Source: Lotus japonicus
Taxonomy: Eukaryota > Streptophyta > Magnoliopsida > Fabales > Fabaceae
DNA: 64,000 nt
NCBI RefSeq assembly: GCF_012489685.1
Contig: NC_080043.1
Coordinates: 17,106,223-17,170,222 of the forward strand
Direction of reading: 5' to 3'
The translations under genes and the position numbers were made by a program. Under the pieces are notes generated by a model, which was not told the origin of the DNA, ran no database searches, and worked only from the letters and a program-made list of their open reading frames with translations. Below are positions 1 through 17,677 of this stretch, one piece after another; the first letter of the stretch is position 1, and each line of letters starts with the position of its first letter.

Positions 1-305
1 GTTTATCTTTAAACTTAATACATGACAAGGCACTATGTTGTTATTTGATTTATGTGGCTGACTCCTCCTAGTGGGTAAAAGCTTGCCGGTTATTGTTCTT
101 GCTCCACCAGCTATATTCAGCTTTATGGGTGTGTACTGTTGACCCCTTTTTCCTGGTCAAGGTTAACATAGATTTCTTGTTGTAAATGCTAAACCTTTTG
201 ATTATTTTTATATTGAAAGAAAAGAGAGGGAGTATTACTTATTGTATGCTTTAACTTTATGTCTTCATAATTCAATGATTTTATATTTGACCCATGCTTC
301 TGCAG

Positions 306-3099
306 TTCCTTGTCTTAGATGAAGCAGATCGAGTCTTGGAAGTTGGTTTTCAAGAGGAATTGAAAATTCTCTTTCAGTGCTTACCAGAAAATCGACAAAA
401 CCTGTTCTTTTCTGCAACAACGACAAGTAATCTGCAAAAGTTGCGTGACCGTTTTCAAGATAAGATGTTTGTCTATGAGGCTTATGAAGGTTTTAAAACA
501 GTTGAAACACTTAAGCAACAGGTTATATTCATCCCTAAAAAGGTGAAAGACGTATATTTGGTGCATATGTTGTCTAAAATGGAAGAAATGGGTATTCGAT
601 CTGCCATTGTATTTATCTCCACATGCAGGTATCTTTTTACATTACTATATTTGTATCTTTCATAACCAATTTTGGTTATCTATAATTATATATTCTGGTT
701 TGTTATTCATCTTTCTTCTCTAAGGTCCATAACTCCTTTTCTTGGGGGTGCTATAAGAATAAGATCATGCTGTCACACATATGAGAACAGATTACTAGGA
801 TGTGATAAAATCAATGAGACTGAGACAAAGATCCTAAAAGGATAAGATCCCAAAAATTTGGTGACTCAATTACCTAAAATAACATAAATTGTCCTAACTG
901 ATTACGTGTTCTCTTGCTCAACATATTTTGTAGATGTTCTAACATTTCTAAAATTGCAGAGATTGTCATCGTTTAAGTTTAATGCTGGACGTGCTTGATC
1001 AAGAAGCTGCAGCTCTATATTCATTTAGATCACAGGCTCAGAGGATTGAAGCGCTTCATCAGTTTAAATCAGGACAAGTTTCTATACTATTAGCAACTGA
1101 TGTTGCCAGTCGCGGTTTGGATATTCCTACAGTTGACCTAGTCATCAATTATGATGTTCCAAGGTTATTTTTCTTAACCAATTTCTGTAATTTTTAGTTT
1201 ACTGTTAAAGAATTTGATGTTGGATTTTAATTCATCTGCAGGTTTCCACGAGATTATATTCATCGTGTTGGTCGTACCGCAAGAGCTGGCAGAGGAGGAC
1301 TTGCATGGAGTCTTGTTACCGAGGTGAACAATTACAGATCTCTCTCTGTTTTTGTATGAGTTTTCATGCATCATATATGAAAGATTTTTTTGGTAATATA
1401 TTGATTTTTTTTCTTGTTATTCGACTGACCACTACAGTATACATCTGTACCACTGCGAATCTGGAATATTACTTCACTGTCCACCTTAGATGATGGATCC
1501 CAAACAATCTCCTTTTGTTTAATTAGCTTTTTTCTTTTATTTACTTTCTTCCTTTTTCTTGGTGCATATGCACATGTGTTTTGGAGAGGGCAGTGGTGGA
1601 TCTATAAATTTCTGGTAGTGGTTTAAACAAACATAACAAGTAAATTTTCAACTGTATGGATAATAAAGATGAAATTTTCCACCATCCCATGAGAAACCAG
1701 AGAGCATTTGGCTTGATTGAAAAAGAGGAACAACACCAATCCCATCTTACTCTTCCAAAACGGGCTGAAGGTATAAGAAAATGTTTCATTTTTCCCACAT
1801 ACATTCACATCACCAACCAAAATATGATTGAGAGTGTAGGGGGAGTTCTGGATGTAGGAAGGAACTGTGAGGAGAGAAAGAAGGAACTTCTCTGAGGTAT
1901 TAAGTCCCGTTAGCCCATGGCTTTTAATTTGGAACTTCGATTTTGACTTGCTTTTTTATTCTTTCTTTTGTCCAACCTTTCTAATGTACTGCTAGGTCTG
2001 AGACTTCTGTTTTGGTCTCCACATGTTTTTAGTTACAAAACCTTGAGATTATGACCTTCTAATGCAGTCCATCTTCTACCGGTCTTGTCAAATGCAATAT
2101 TGTTACCATCCTTTCTAAAATAGGTTCTACTCGAATTTTTATTTAATGGATTAATTACTAATCTTCTCATATCTTGTGTGACCAATTATCTATTTAATAT
2201 TCTCATCTCTGCAAAATTGAGTTTATTTCTTTTTTATCACATTTATTTTTGTGGGGTACAATTTTCAATTAAACTTGAGCAGTGTTTTATTTATCATAAA
2301 TAGCACTGAAATAAAATAGAATATCAAGAGTTAATATTGGATCTTAAGGTCCAAGTTACTCATAAAAGTGCTGTTCATAACACGTCTTTCTGCTATAGAA
2401 TTACATATAGTTTAGTTAGTATTTATCAATTAGGAATTATTAACACTGTTGCAAGTCCTAACCTAAAGGCACCCTTGTATATTCATGTTGTCTTGCTATT
2501 CGCAGAGGTAGTGTCTTGGGTTATTTCTTTTATGATGAGGGTATTTCATATATTAAATGTGATCATTTTGAAGATTCAGATATTTGTATTGCATTCATTT
2601 CCTTATTAAATCACCATTCAAATTTGGCTTTTGCAGAGTGATGTTGATCTCGTTCGTGAGATAGAGACTCTTCTTGGAAGGCAACTTGAAATGCTTGAAT
2701 ACAAAGAAAATGAGGTGCTTCCTCTCATCAAAAAGGTATGTTTTTGTGGGTTTTCCTACTTTTCGGTCAAGTGATTTAATTTGATTTGTGTGTCTTCACT
2801 CTTCAGGAATCATGATTGTGGTTTTTTTGCTTTTTCTTTAATTATGAGTTATGTAAAGCTTATTTAATAAATTTCCAATCTATTTTTACACTTTGATGCA
2901 GGTTTTCAGTGCTAAGAATGCGGCAGGAATGAGGATGGTGGATGATGGCTTTGAGGAGAAAGCTGTAGAACGGAAAAAACAGAAACGGAAAATGCTAGCA
3001 GAGAAAGGGTTGTTAAAGAGCAGAAGTAAAAAGAGAAAAGGAATAAAGAATTTGCAGAGAAAGGGAAAAAACAGAAAAAAGATGAAGTGGAAGCATTAG
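306..3099 (+). CDS. RH36: DEAD-box RNA helicase, RH36/DDX49-like (3' part of gene)
   Basis: C-terminal 301 codons of an ATP-dependent RNA helicase of the DDX49/Dbp8 type, a nucleolar family acting in 18S rRNA processing. Exons read at 306-628, 960-1163, 1242-1323, 2637-2735 and 2902-3099, all with GT-AG borders and compatible phases. Visible motifs in order are [12 protein letters not shown] (motif II), FSAT (III), [11 protein letters not shown] (V) and [13 protein letters not shown] (VI), then a basic Lys/Arg-rich tail. The Q motif and Walker A exons lie left of the window, so position 1-305 is intron. An odd point is the C-terminus: the current frame stops at 3099 in a Lys-rich stretch, while a different frame downstream (about 3036-3146) reads a sensible acidic then Lys-rich tail ending in KKKSKKKVN. 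This suggests a one-base loss in the A-run near 3036-3040, or a sequencing error. Assignment to RH36 rests on recognised residues such as YEAYEG and VDLVINYD. Confidence 0.9.
1324..2636 (+). other. Long intron of the RH36-like gene
   Basis: This 1.3 kb intron lies between the exon ending in motif VI and the next exon. It is AT-rich with no convincing coding or repeat structure. The short open frames in it do not resemble any family. Confidence 0.7.
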
Positions 3100-4683
3100 C
3101 TGATACAGCGTCACTGAAAAAAAAGAGTAAGAAGAAAGTAAATTAGCATATCTGAGGAATCACTTCTTAGAGAACGGAAAGGATAATCGAAGAATACAGC
3201 TTTAAGAGGCAAAAGTCGATGCTGTATGAGGAGAGATACCATTATAAAGCGTAGGAGCTGTAGCATAGTGTTTTTGGGAAGTTATAACTATTGCACACGG
3301 ATTAAGATCCTCTCAATTGTAGATTCTCTTAAGTTTTCTTAAGTTGAAATTTTGTGTTGATCTCTCTTTTCATATGTATTAAATAGGTGAATTCTTTGAA
3401 TATTTATGAAGAAAAAAATAGACTCAATGTTTTTGATATTAACAATTCACTTTAGAGTATCCTAATCGGCTTGCACACAATCTGGAGATGCTTACATTTG
3501 TTGTGGGAATTTTTGGGCATTAATCAAATGGAAACAAGTGGCTCGGATATTGTCATTGGAAATTCTTGGCATTGTTTTATGCTTAGAATAATTATCTTAT
3601 TTTGATCGTATTTTTATACTGTACTACCTCCGTTTTTTTATAAAATATGATATTTGGTCCTTACTACAGTATAAGATTTTTTGTAAACTATTCCTTTAGA
3701 ATTTGAGCAGAGATTCTTTGTTCAATTGTGGTAGTGCATGGTGGTACTGGTATGGATGACTTAGAGCACGGTGGTGCAATGGGAATCTACAATGGGAGAA
3801 GTATTTGCAAAATGCATTCTGATGCTAAAGTGAACAAAGTATTAGGCAGAAAATACTCTTTCTAAGGCTAAACAAACAATATAGAAGCAATTACAAGTGA
3901 TGCTTAATTTATAGTATGACTAAACATGTATATATAGTGGTTAGAATTTTTACCATTTGCCTAATACGAAAATCTGTGTGAACCTGATCTTGTGAGCTTA
4001 AAAATGCTGCCTTAGTTTTCTTGAAGTCACAATCAAAGCAAAAGATGCTTTCTCATGCTTTTGATAGCTGAGCTCCAAGCCTTGTAGCACTTAACTCACA
4101 AAGTAAACTGGCCCCTATCCTTCATGAATTTCTCTAACTAGCAAGACATTGTTCGCGTCTTCGTTGAATGCTAGATAAACCATTAAGACGTCTAATAAAT
4201 CTGGCCTAGAAAAAATTGGTGGGGAAGTAAGTGTTTGCTTTTACACTTTGGAAAGCCTGCTCGCACCTTATTTCATTTGTAGTTCTTTCCTTTCATTAAT
4301 AGGCGATAAAGAGGGAGTGCTTGATATGTTGCTCAGAGTATTGTAAGGACTCCTTCTTTCGTCGAATTGATGTGCTTGTTCAATTTACACTCTTGAAGGA
4401 ACTTGATCCCATCAGCTCCAACTTTCGTCAATCTTTTTTGTTTGCTGTTTAATTAGGTACTGATAATGTTTTTTTACATTTAGAGTATGTAATTCTTATT
4501 TAATGTTAATTAGTATTTTTAATTTTTTAAAATGCATGAGTCAAACGGGTGACAAATTAATTCAACCACTCTATACAGTAGATAAGCTCCAATAAAATCA
4601 ACCGAGTTTTAAACACAGCTGAGGGAACTTTCTACCAGTCCCTACTTCACGGTGTTACTTCACACTTCATCTTTAAGAATGGA
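3100..4683. other. Intergenic region between RH36-like and RsgA-like genes
   Basis: It holds the helicase 3' UTR and then AT-rich DNA. The only recognisable structure is one MITE-like end near 3624. I see no gene here. Confidence 0.6.
3624..3690 (+). repeat. Fragment of a Stowaway-like MITE end
   Basis: The sequence CTACCTCCGTTTTTTTATAA resembles the CTCCCTCCGT terminal repeat of the two complete MITEs at 27968 and 44070. No matching inverted end was found within the next few hundred bases, so this is a one-ended remnant. Confidence 0.4.
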
Positions 4684-7600
4684 GTGAGTGAGTGTCCCCT
4701 CCCTCAAAATCCATTTCAATTTAACATGTCTCTAACATCACTCTCCGCCATCCGCCACCGCACGGTGGCGTCCACCACCGCCACTCTCCTCATCCGCCGC
4801 TTCCGCTCCCTCCCCATCTCCGCCGCAGCCCGACAACCCAAACAAGACGCCCCAAGCAAAAACCTCCTCAAAGCAAAAAAACACTCCCTGAAAGAATTCT
4901 CCACTCTCGGCCCCGTCCTCTCACACGACAACACCCCTCCCCTCTCCGAATCCCAGGCCGTCGGCGTCGTCGCCGCCTCTCAGGCCAACTTCATGCGCGT
5001 CGTGCTCCCTTCCGGCGGAGTTGAGCTTCTCTGCGTGGTGAGGGCGCTTCTGAAGAAGATCAAGCGTAGAGTCATGGTTGGTGACAAGGTGCTTGTTGGT
5101 TCCATCGATTGGGTGGATCGTAGGGGCATGATTGAGAACGTTTTTCAGCGGAATTCGGAGATTCTTGACCCTCCTGTTGCTAATGTTGACCATTTGCTTG
5201 TGCTTTTCTCGCTTCAGAACCCTAAGCCTGAGCCATTTACGCTCACAAGGTTTTTGGTTGAAGCTGAGTCTACTGGGATTCCTCTTACTCTTGCACTCAA
5301 CAAGATTGAGCTTGTGGATAATGAGGTTCTTGTTTGCTATTCTGGTTATTGTGATTTTGTTTAGTTTGGCTAGCTTGAATTGAATTCATTTTTAGCTTAT
5401 ACCAGTTTTTGATTCCTATTTTAGAAAAAATTGTCTAAAATAAGCTAGTTTATAGGGAAGTTAGATAAGCTAGTTTATGCCATGCTGAAATCAATTTCAA
5501 TTTGTGCAAATTTACAAGACTGGTGCCAAGTCTACATAAGCTTCCCTTAGCTACTTTAGTTAGTTAGTCAATATGGGATATCATGTGATTAGAGAGAGTG
5601 AAGAGAGACTATAATTAAGACTTAAGAGGGTGAGGAGAATAGTGAGGGTATCAAATTTGTAATTGGGAAATTTGGGAGGCTCCTAGTCTCTCGAATACCA
5701 AGGAACCAGTGAGTTTTCTTACCATACTTTCAGTAGAATTCAGTGTTCCTTCGCTTTCATTGCTGGCACCTTTCAGGTTCTTAACTAGACTAGAGACGAA
5801 GTCATTATAAGTTTATAGTTATTAATGGGGAAGTAAGATGACAGAGCTTGTAGTTTTGGGAGAAGCTATTATTTAAAAGACTCACAGTCATTGCAAGACT
5901 GGGGCCAACTTCTCTTTACCTATAAGGGCTTGCTCATAAATTCATCCAAACTGGTTCTTATAGTCATTGCGAGATCATTTCAACTTTTGTTTTTGTACAA
6001 GTGTTTGTTGGGAAATTTATCCAGACTAGCTGTGTGTCTGTGTTCTTAGTTATTATAGCCTATTGTGTTTGGTAAAAAGAATGGTAGAGCTGATCTATAT
6101 TGGAAGCTTTTGTTATGGAAAGATGAATGTGGATTTTGAAGACAGTGTTTGACCTTTTGCCAGAAAGCTTCACTGAATGTTTGGTTGTTGATTTTGGCTG
6201 ATGAAATTATTTTAGTTTTTATTTGTTATGATGCAAACTTGGAATCCAACTGTGATGATATTCTGATGTGAAGAAGTTACTTTGACCTCTGTATAGACCG
6301 TGGCTTCCTGGAAGGCTAGGGTACGGGATTGGGGCTACGATCCAATTTTGTGCAGTGTTGAATCTGGACATAACCTTGATCTTCTTGCGTTCAAATTGAG
6401 AGATCAAACAACAGTGATTGTGGGTCCTAGTGGAGTTGGGAAGTCTAGCTTGATCAATGCCCTTAGAACAAATCCCCGAGTTTGTGAAACTGCAGAAGGG
6501 GAAAATTGGTTTGAACCTGTAGGTTTTGGTTTCTTTTTTCTATTGATATCCTCTACTATGTGTATGTGAGTTTGATATTTATATCATTTGTGTACGTGTA
6601 TTGTTTCTCAGATTCTAGGTAGCAAGTGGTTTGAGGATCAGCGAGTTGCGGAAGTTTCAACAAGAAGCGGCAGAGGGAAGCATACTACTCGCCATGTCAG
6701 TCTGCTTCCATTATCTGGAGGGGGATATCTTGCTGATACTCCTGGATTTAACCAGCCTAGCTTGATGAAAGTGACAAAGCAATCTCTTGCAGAAACTTTT
6801 CCTGAAGTTAGTGTAGCTTATCTGACTAAATCTAGTGTTAACACAGTTTTTCCTGTTTAGATTGATGTTGAACATTTTCCCTTATTCAGATCAGGAAAAT
6901 GCTTAGTGCCAATGAGTCTGCAAAATGCTCCTTTAACAATTGCTTGCATCTGGGTGAACCTGGCTGCATTGTGAAGGGGGATTGGGAAAGATATTCATTC
7001 TATTTTCAACTTCTGGATGAAATTAGAATCAGGGAGGAGTTTCAGTTGAGGACATTTGGAACTAAAAGAGAAAGTGATGTAAGGTATGATGTGTGATTTA
7101 TCTTTGTGATTGAAAACCAACACTTCACTCAGTAAATAGACAAGTATGATTCAATTCTTGGATTTTGATTTATTATTTTCTTTCATAAAATGTAACATTC
7201 TGAGGCAGTTTTTGCAACCATGGGATGAGGGATGTTGTTAAAAGCTGATTCTTACATTTGTAGATGTTAATTTATAGATTTAAGCATGGGTTTCGTAGAT
7301 ATACCCGTTTGCATACAGAGTTATTGGAGCTTATCTACTATAAAAAAACACTAAATTAATGCGCCTCGTTGTTAATGATTGTGTGGGAAAAGATAACTTT
7401 GTAAAAGTATCTTCCGGAATGGAAGCTGATCATATTCATAAGTAGTCCACAAATCAACTGCAAGATGTGCAGTTAAAACCCTACACTACCTCGTCATTGT
7501 ATTATCTGGCTATTAATGCGTTTATTTTTATGCAGGTTGAAAATGGGAGATATGGGTGTTCAGCAAGCAGAACCTAGGTTGGAACCTAAGAAGCATAGGA

Positions 7601-7716
7601 GACAATCTCGGAAGAGGATCAACCAGTCATTTTTAGATGAAGTGGATGATGACGACGATTTGATTGACGAGGAGAATGATCCCGTTTTAAGGGCATTGAG
7701 GAATGAAAACCCTTAA
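4684..7716 (+). CDS. RsgA/YjeQ-type circularly permuted GTPase, organelle-targeted
   Basis: Small-subunit ribosome-biogenesis GTPase of the RsgA family, presumably for chloroplast or mitochondrial ribosomes. Five coding exons read at 4684-5325, 6297-6518, 6612-6806, 6890-7083 and 7536-7716, with GT-AG borders and continuous phase, giving 477 residues. The first about 70 residues are rich in Ser, Arg and Ala with few acids, like a transit peptide. An OB-fold-like region follows (VGVVAASQANFMRVVLPSGG to VGDKVLVGSIDWVDRRG). The G motifs are circularly permuted as in the family: NKIE (G4) comes first, then GPSGVGKSSLIN (G1), then the switch region with RSGRGKHTTRH, then DTPGF (G3). The zinc-binding C-terminal segment is KCSFNNCLHLGEPGC. 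An acidic run (DDDDD) lies near the end. A second in-frame ATG at 4726 would give 463 residues, and the choice between the two starts is open. The Arabidopsis counterpart is, to my knowledge, At1g67440. Confidence 0.9.
5326..6296 (+). other. Intron 1 of the RsgA-like gene
   Basis: This 971 bp intron separates the G4 exon from the P-loop exon. It is AT-rich, and I see no embedded element. Confidence 0.7.
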
Positions 7717-9242
7717 AAATACGTTAATCCCCCGAGCAAGCATAGCTTGTAAATAGTCTCTTTCTGGGTATCCACTTGTATGTTCAGTTCAACTTAGTTC
7801 CCATTACCCTTTTTTTGTGTGTTTGACCTTCTCTCACATGTAGGCTCAATCGTGTACAGTGTGCAGATGACAGTAATGGACATAGCAGTCTTAATGGTGA
7901 ATTACATGAAGGGTGTGATGCATGCTGATTGCCTGTAATTGAATTACAATCAGCATTCACTCTTTTGGGACACCGATTGTTGAGGGACTTGGTGAGAGTA
8001 AGTGTTGAACACACTTGTTCAGACGCAGAGAAAACACTGGATTTCCAACTTATGTCAATGTTGTTAATCCACTTGAGATGGTTTTAGTTCATCCGCTTGA
8101 GATGGTTATATTGCCATGACCAATTGAATGTACAACAAAAGTGACCCCTAACTTCAAACTACTGGACGTCCATAGATGTCTAATCTCCATAAATGTTAAT
8201 CCTACAAAAGGGCAAACACCAAAACATGAAGGTATTAAGAGCAGTGACGAATCTCCATGAACTGGAACTTCATGTATAGAAGTTATAAATTGTTGATTTG
8301 TTCTCCTTGCCATGTGAAAGTTCAATGTTATATCATGAATATTTTTTTGAATACAAAAGCTATATATTTAAAAACATAACAAACGGCATGGATGAGTTCT
8401 AATACACCATTCATATAAATGAACTTAGTACTAAATAAGGTCACTATTATATCTATTTCATAAATATATTTTAGCAGTCATCGATTTATCTGGTTTCCTA
8501 GAAGACTTGCGCTTAACATCTCACTAATTTAATTGGATATAGCCTTATATTATAGCAAACTCACTTGATCAAAGTGTCCAAAATACAAGATTTAGAAGTC
8601 TATGTGGGTAGCACTAGTTGATCATCAGCTCAGTTCAAAGGCCAGTTGAATCTTCCCTTCACAAATTCCACCTATTATATCCTTTTTGTGCTTAAGGTCA
8701 TGAGGAGAGGATACCACTAGACTGTAAAAATGAAAAGACAACAATCACTTTTTCTTTTTCCATCCTTAACGGGAGATAATCTTGTACAAGCCGGGAAGAT
8801 GGTCAGGCTAGCTCTCCTTAACAATTGTTTTTTTTTTCTCATTTACAAGACTTAAAAGCATTGCTTAAGGGCTATAGATTTAACACTTTTTTTTTACAAA
8901 TTCTATTTTTGTTTTTTAATATTTTACCCTCTAGCTGATATCTAAAAAACTACCTACCAAAGAAAGTAAAATGAGAAAACAGGATGGACAAAAAACCCTG
9001 TGGTAATTAATAACATTATGTGTAAGTCCAAATGTTCTTGCACAATCCAACTTATATGGTTTCACACTTTACAATCAGAAACAGAAAGAGCACGTGAAGT
9101 GACCAGAAAATTACAATACAAACATCTATGGCTGGTCCTCATACAATTGTAATATATAGCTTTTTATTTTGTAGCTTTAATTGAATGAATACATACATAC
9201 ATACATATACATATATGGGCATCAAATCAAATCTGTTGATTA
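7717..9242. other. Intergenic region between convergent genes
   Basis: The 3' UTRs of the RsgA-like gene (+) and the first Raf-like kinase (-) converge here. Near 9187 there is a short tetranucleotide run (ATAC)n. No coding exon or clear transposon was recognised. Confidence 0.6.
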
Positions 9243-14780
<5,538 letters not shown>

Positions 14781-16403
14781 TCTTGGTTTTCTTATCAAAA
14801 CATCATTTGTAAAGTTAAGAGCTGGGATTTACTGCGATGCCATAGTTCTGGGAAGAACACTTAACATCATGTAAATATAATGTAGCTAATACTATAATAT
14901 CAACTTCAAATCCCACAGACAGGAGTAGAAACAATTCCAGAAGTTTGAATTCTTCATCCATAGCAATGAGTCAGAAAGAAGCTTTAGTAGTGCTCCAGTT
15001 CATGTCACCAAAATCAACAAATGACAAACTGAAGAAGCTCACACAACCTTCAGAACTCTCATGACTAGGCACTTTATTTAGTCAACAAACTATCTTGGAA
15101 ATATATCAGCCTGTGTCCATGATGAAATTTAGAAACTCTTTAGCTTATAAGATTAAGAATAAACAAAAGATATAAACAACTTCGTTGTGGGAACAGATAC
15201 AGAATACAAGAATTGCAAGAATTATAGCCAATAAAATAAAGTGGAAAAAATTATCACCAATGATGCTACTATTAGAATTGTCGTGATATTATTAAATAGA
15301 GCAAATACCATCAGCAAATTCATTTAACTTCTATAAGTGAGAGGGAAAATATAATCCAGACCTCTTGCAATTGTTTGACGCATACAAAATCTCAGATACT
15401 CTCTCAAAATTTTAAGCTTGAGGATCTATAGATCTCAGATTGTTCCTTCATGGTCTTTACTCAGTTAGTAATTAGATCATACCACCTAGTCTTTGGATAA
15501 ATAGAAAGTGAATCCACTCATGTTAGAATTTTACATGATCTTATCATGTTAGAATTTTGTATCCATCTCTCTCTTCATAAATATTAAATTGCAGGATCCC
15601 ATCATAATATGAATATCTATGGAAATAAAATTTTAACATAACAGTCAAATTCAACATCAGCGGATTAATTCCCAATTAAATAAGTTCTTTATCTTGTACA
15701 TATTTCTTTCCATCCCTAGTTCATTTCATAACTTCTTTTCATTATTTAGTTGAAGAAAATGATTTATAAAATTGTCCGTACTGTTATGAAAAATCAAAAC
15801 TTTTATGCAAAATGGTATCAGCCAAACAATTGATAAGTCAACCCATCATTCTTAAAGCAAACCAAACCACATGCAAAGATCATATGGATGATAACATGAC
15901 TGAATTAAGACCTATATATACATATAATATCACTTCACTTCTAGTTAACTCTCCTAGGATTATGAAACCCAAAACAATTCTGGGGTCCAAACTTCAACCT
16001 TTCCCCCATCAAAACACACCATAGATGATCATAATTCCACTAACCAAGTTTGATTCAATTGACTTTAAAAAGATCAATCAGAAAAGTTAAAACACAGCTG
16101 AATCAGGAAAAACATGAAATAGAACCAACTATATACCTGACTGATGATTGTTTTGAGCTTCAGAACCAACTATATATATAGTAAGAGCCATGGCTGGTAT
16201 CTGTAAAGGTAGTAAAAAAGGATCCAACTGTGTCTACCCCATGTTTTGATTTTGATTTTTGTTTTGTGTTCCAAACAATCTGAATCTACTTCAACTCCAA
16301 TATGATCCTTTTTGGAACAAAATGTCAGCACACACACTCTCTCTCTCTCTCTCTCTATGTCTGTCACTCTATCTCACTTTCTCTCTCTATATCTGTGGCT
16401 TTT
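14781..16403 (-). promoter_or_regulatory. Predicted 5' leader and leader intron of kinase copy 1
   Basis: No coding exon is found here. A good minus-strand donor (CAGTCAG then GTATAT, exon edge at 16137) suggests a 5' UTR exon at about 16137-16400 and a leader intron running toward the start codon. The predicted leader has a GA-rich tract (CT repeats at 16335-16395 on the plus strand). The second kinase copy has the same arrangement with its own GA tract near 27726, which supports the model. The leader-intron acceptor was not pinned down. Confidence 0.4.
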
Positions 16404-16404
16404 A

Positions 16405-17677
16405 GAGCAACTCCAACCCACAATTTCTTATTTGGTTTCTTAACACACTATTCGGCACTATTTTGCACTATTCCGGTGGGCCCGTACTGCCACATCAGAC
16501 TTAAGAAACTCTTAAGGAACTGAAGCAGATTTTGCTCCAACCCATAGTTTCTTAAATTACTATTTGAAGGGTCCCACCATACAACATAAATTAATAATAT
16601 TTATTTTCACCAAATTTAAATTTAAAATTTAATACTAAATTAATATTTCAACTTAAAAATAATTTAATTAATATTTATACGAATTTAATTTAAATTTAAT
16701 TTTACTAAATATTTAAAATAATTAAATTTTAAAAAAAACCGGTCTAACCGGTTAAACCACCCCTAAACGGGCAGAAACCGGCTATAACCGGTCAATAACG
16801 GTGGGCTGACCTGCTAAGCAGGTCACCCACTATATAAACCTTCTTTTCCTCCTCACTCTCCATAACCCTAGCCGCACCCTCTTCTTCTTCCTCTCCTCTT
16901 CTCCCTTCACGCCTCCTCTTCTCTCCCTTTCTTCCTCCTTTCTTCTCCCCTTTTCTTCTTCTTCCTCCCCTCTTCTCTTCTTCCTCTGCAATCTCCGGCT
17001 ATACCCTTCTCCGGCCATCTCCACCCCTCTCCCTCCTCTCTCTCTCTCACCCACTCGCTCTCTCCTCTCATATTAGCTCTCTCCTCTCGCTCTCACTCAA
17101 ACAACCACCACCGCCCCCATAAAACCACGCACACTCTCCAACGGCCTCCAAACAACAACCACCGCCACCAAACAACTACATGCAGTCACCCCCGGCCACC
17201 AAACAACCACCACCGTCACTATAGAGCCTCGATCCGCCCCAAACCGGCCACTTCACCAGATCGGAGGAAATGAGGTCCCTTTTGACACATGCACTGCAAG
17301 ATTGGAACTTCATTGTTTGTATTTTTTTTTTCTCTAGGTCTGTTCTGTAATATTGAAAAAATTAATAATAATTTTTTTTCAATTTCATGTCTTCTTCTGT
17401 TCTGCATATCTGGGTTATGTTTTTTATTCAATTTGATCATCTTCTAGCCTTCATTTTCATAATGTTGTTTTCCCACTGAAATCAGTTGGGTTTTGGTGAG
17501 AGAAAATCATATTTTTTTAATGCTAAGAAACCAAAAGCAAAGTTCCTTGTGGAAGGAACTCTGGGCACTGTTCAGAGAATTAAGAAACCATTAAGAAACT
17601 GCTCCAATGCAAAAGAAACTGTCCCTTGATTTCTTAGCAACTCCAGCTGGACTAAGAAACCAGCGTTGGAGTTGCTC
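16405..17677. mobile_element. 1.27 kb TIR transposon with subterminal TTTCTTA repeats
   Basis: The left end GAGCAACTCCAACCCACAAT and the inverted right end (read on the minus strand as GAGCAACTCCAACGCTGGTT) form terminal inverted repeats. TA flanks both ends and may be the target duplication. GTTTCTTA-type motifs cluster near both ends in opposite orientation, as expected for transposase-binding subterminal repeats. The interior has ACCGGTT palindromes at 16739-16800, a TATA-like CTATATAAACC at 16831 and a CT-rich stretch to about 17090. No transposase is present, so it is non-autonomous. It sits directly upstream of the predicted leader of kinase copy 1. Confidence 0.65.

Noticed and set aside
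16830..17054. Minus-strand open frame rich in Glu, Arg and Lys
   Set aside because: It is the reverse of a CT-rich stretch inside a transposon. The composition is low-complexity and no domain is visible.
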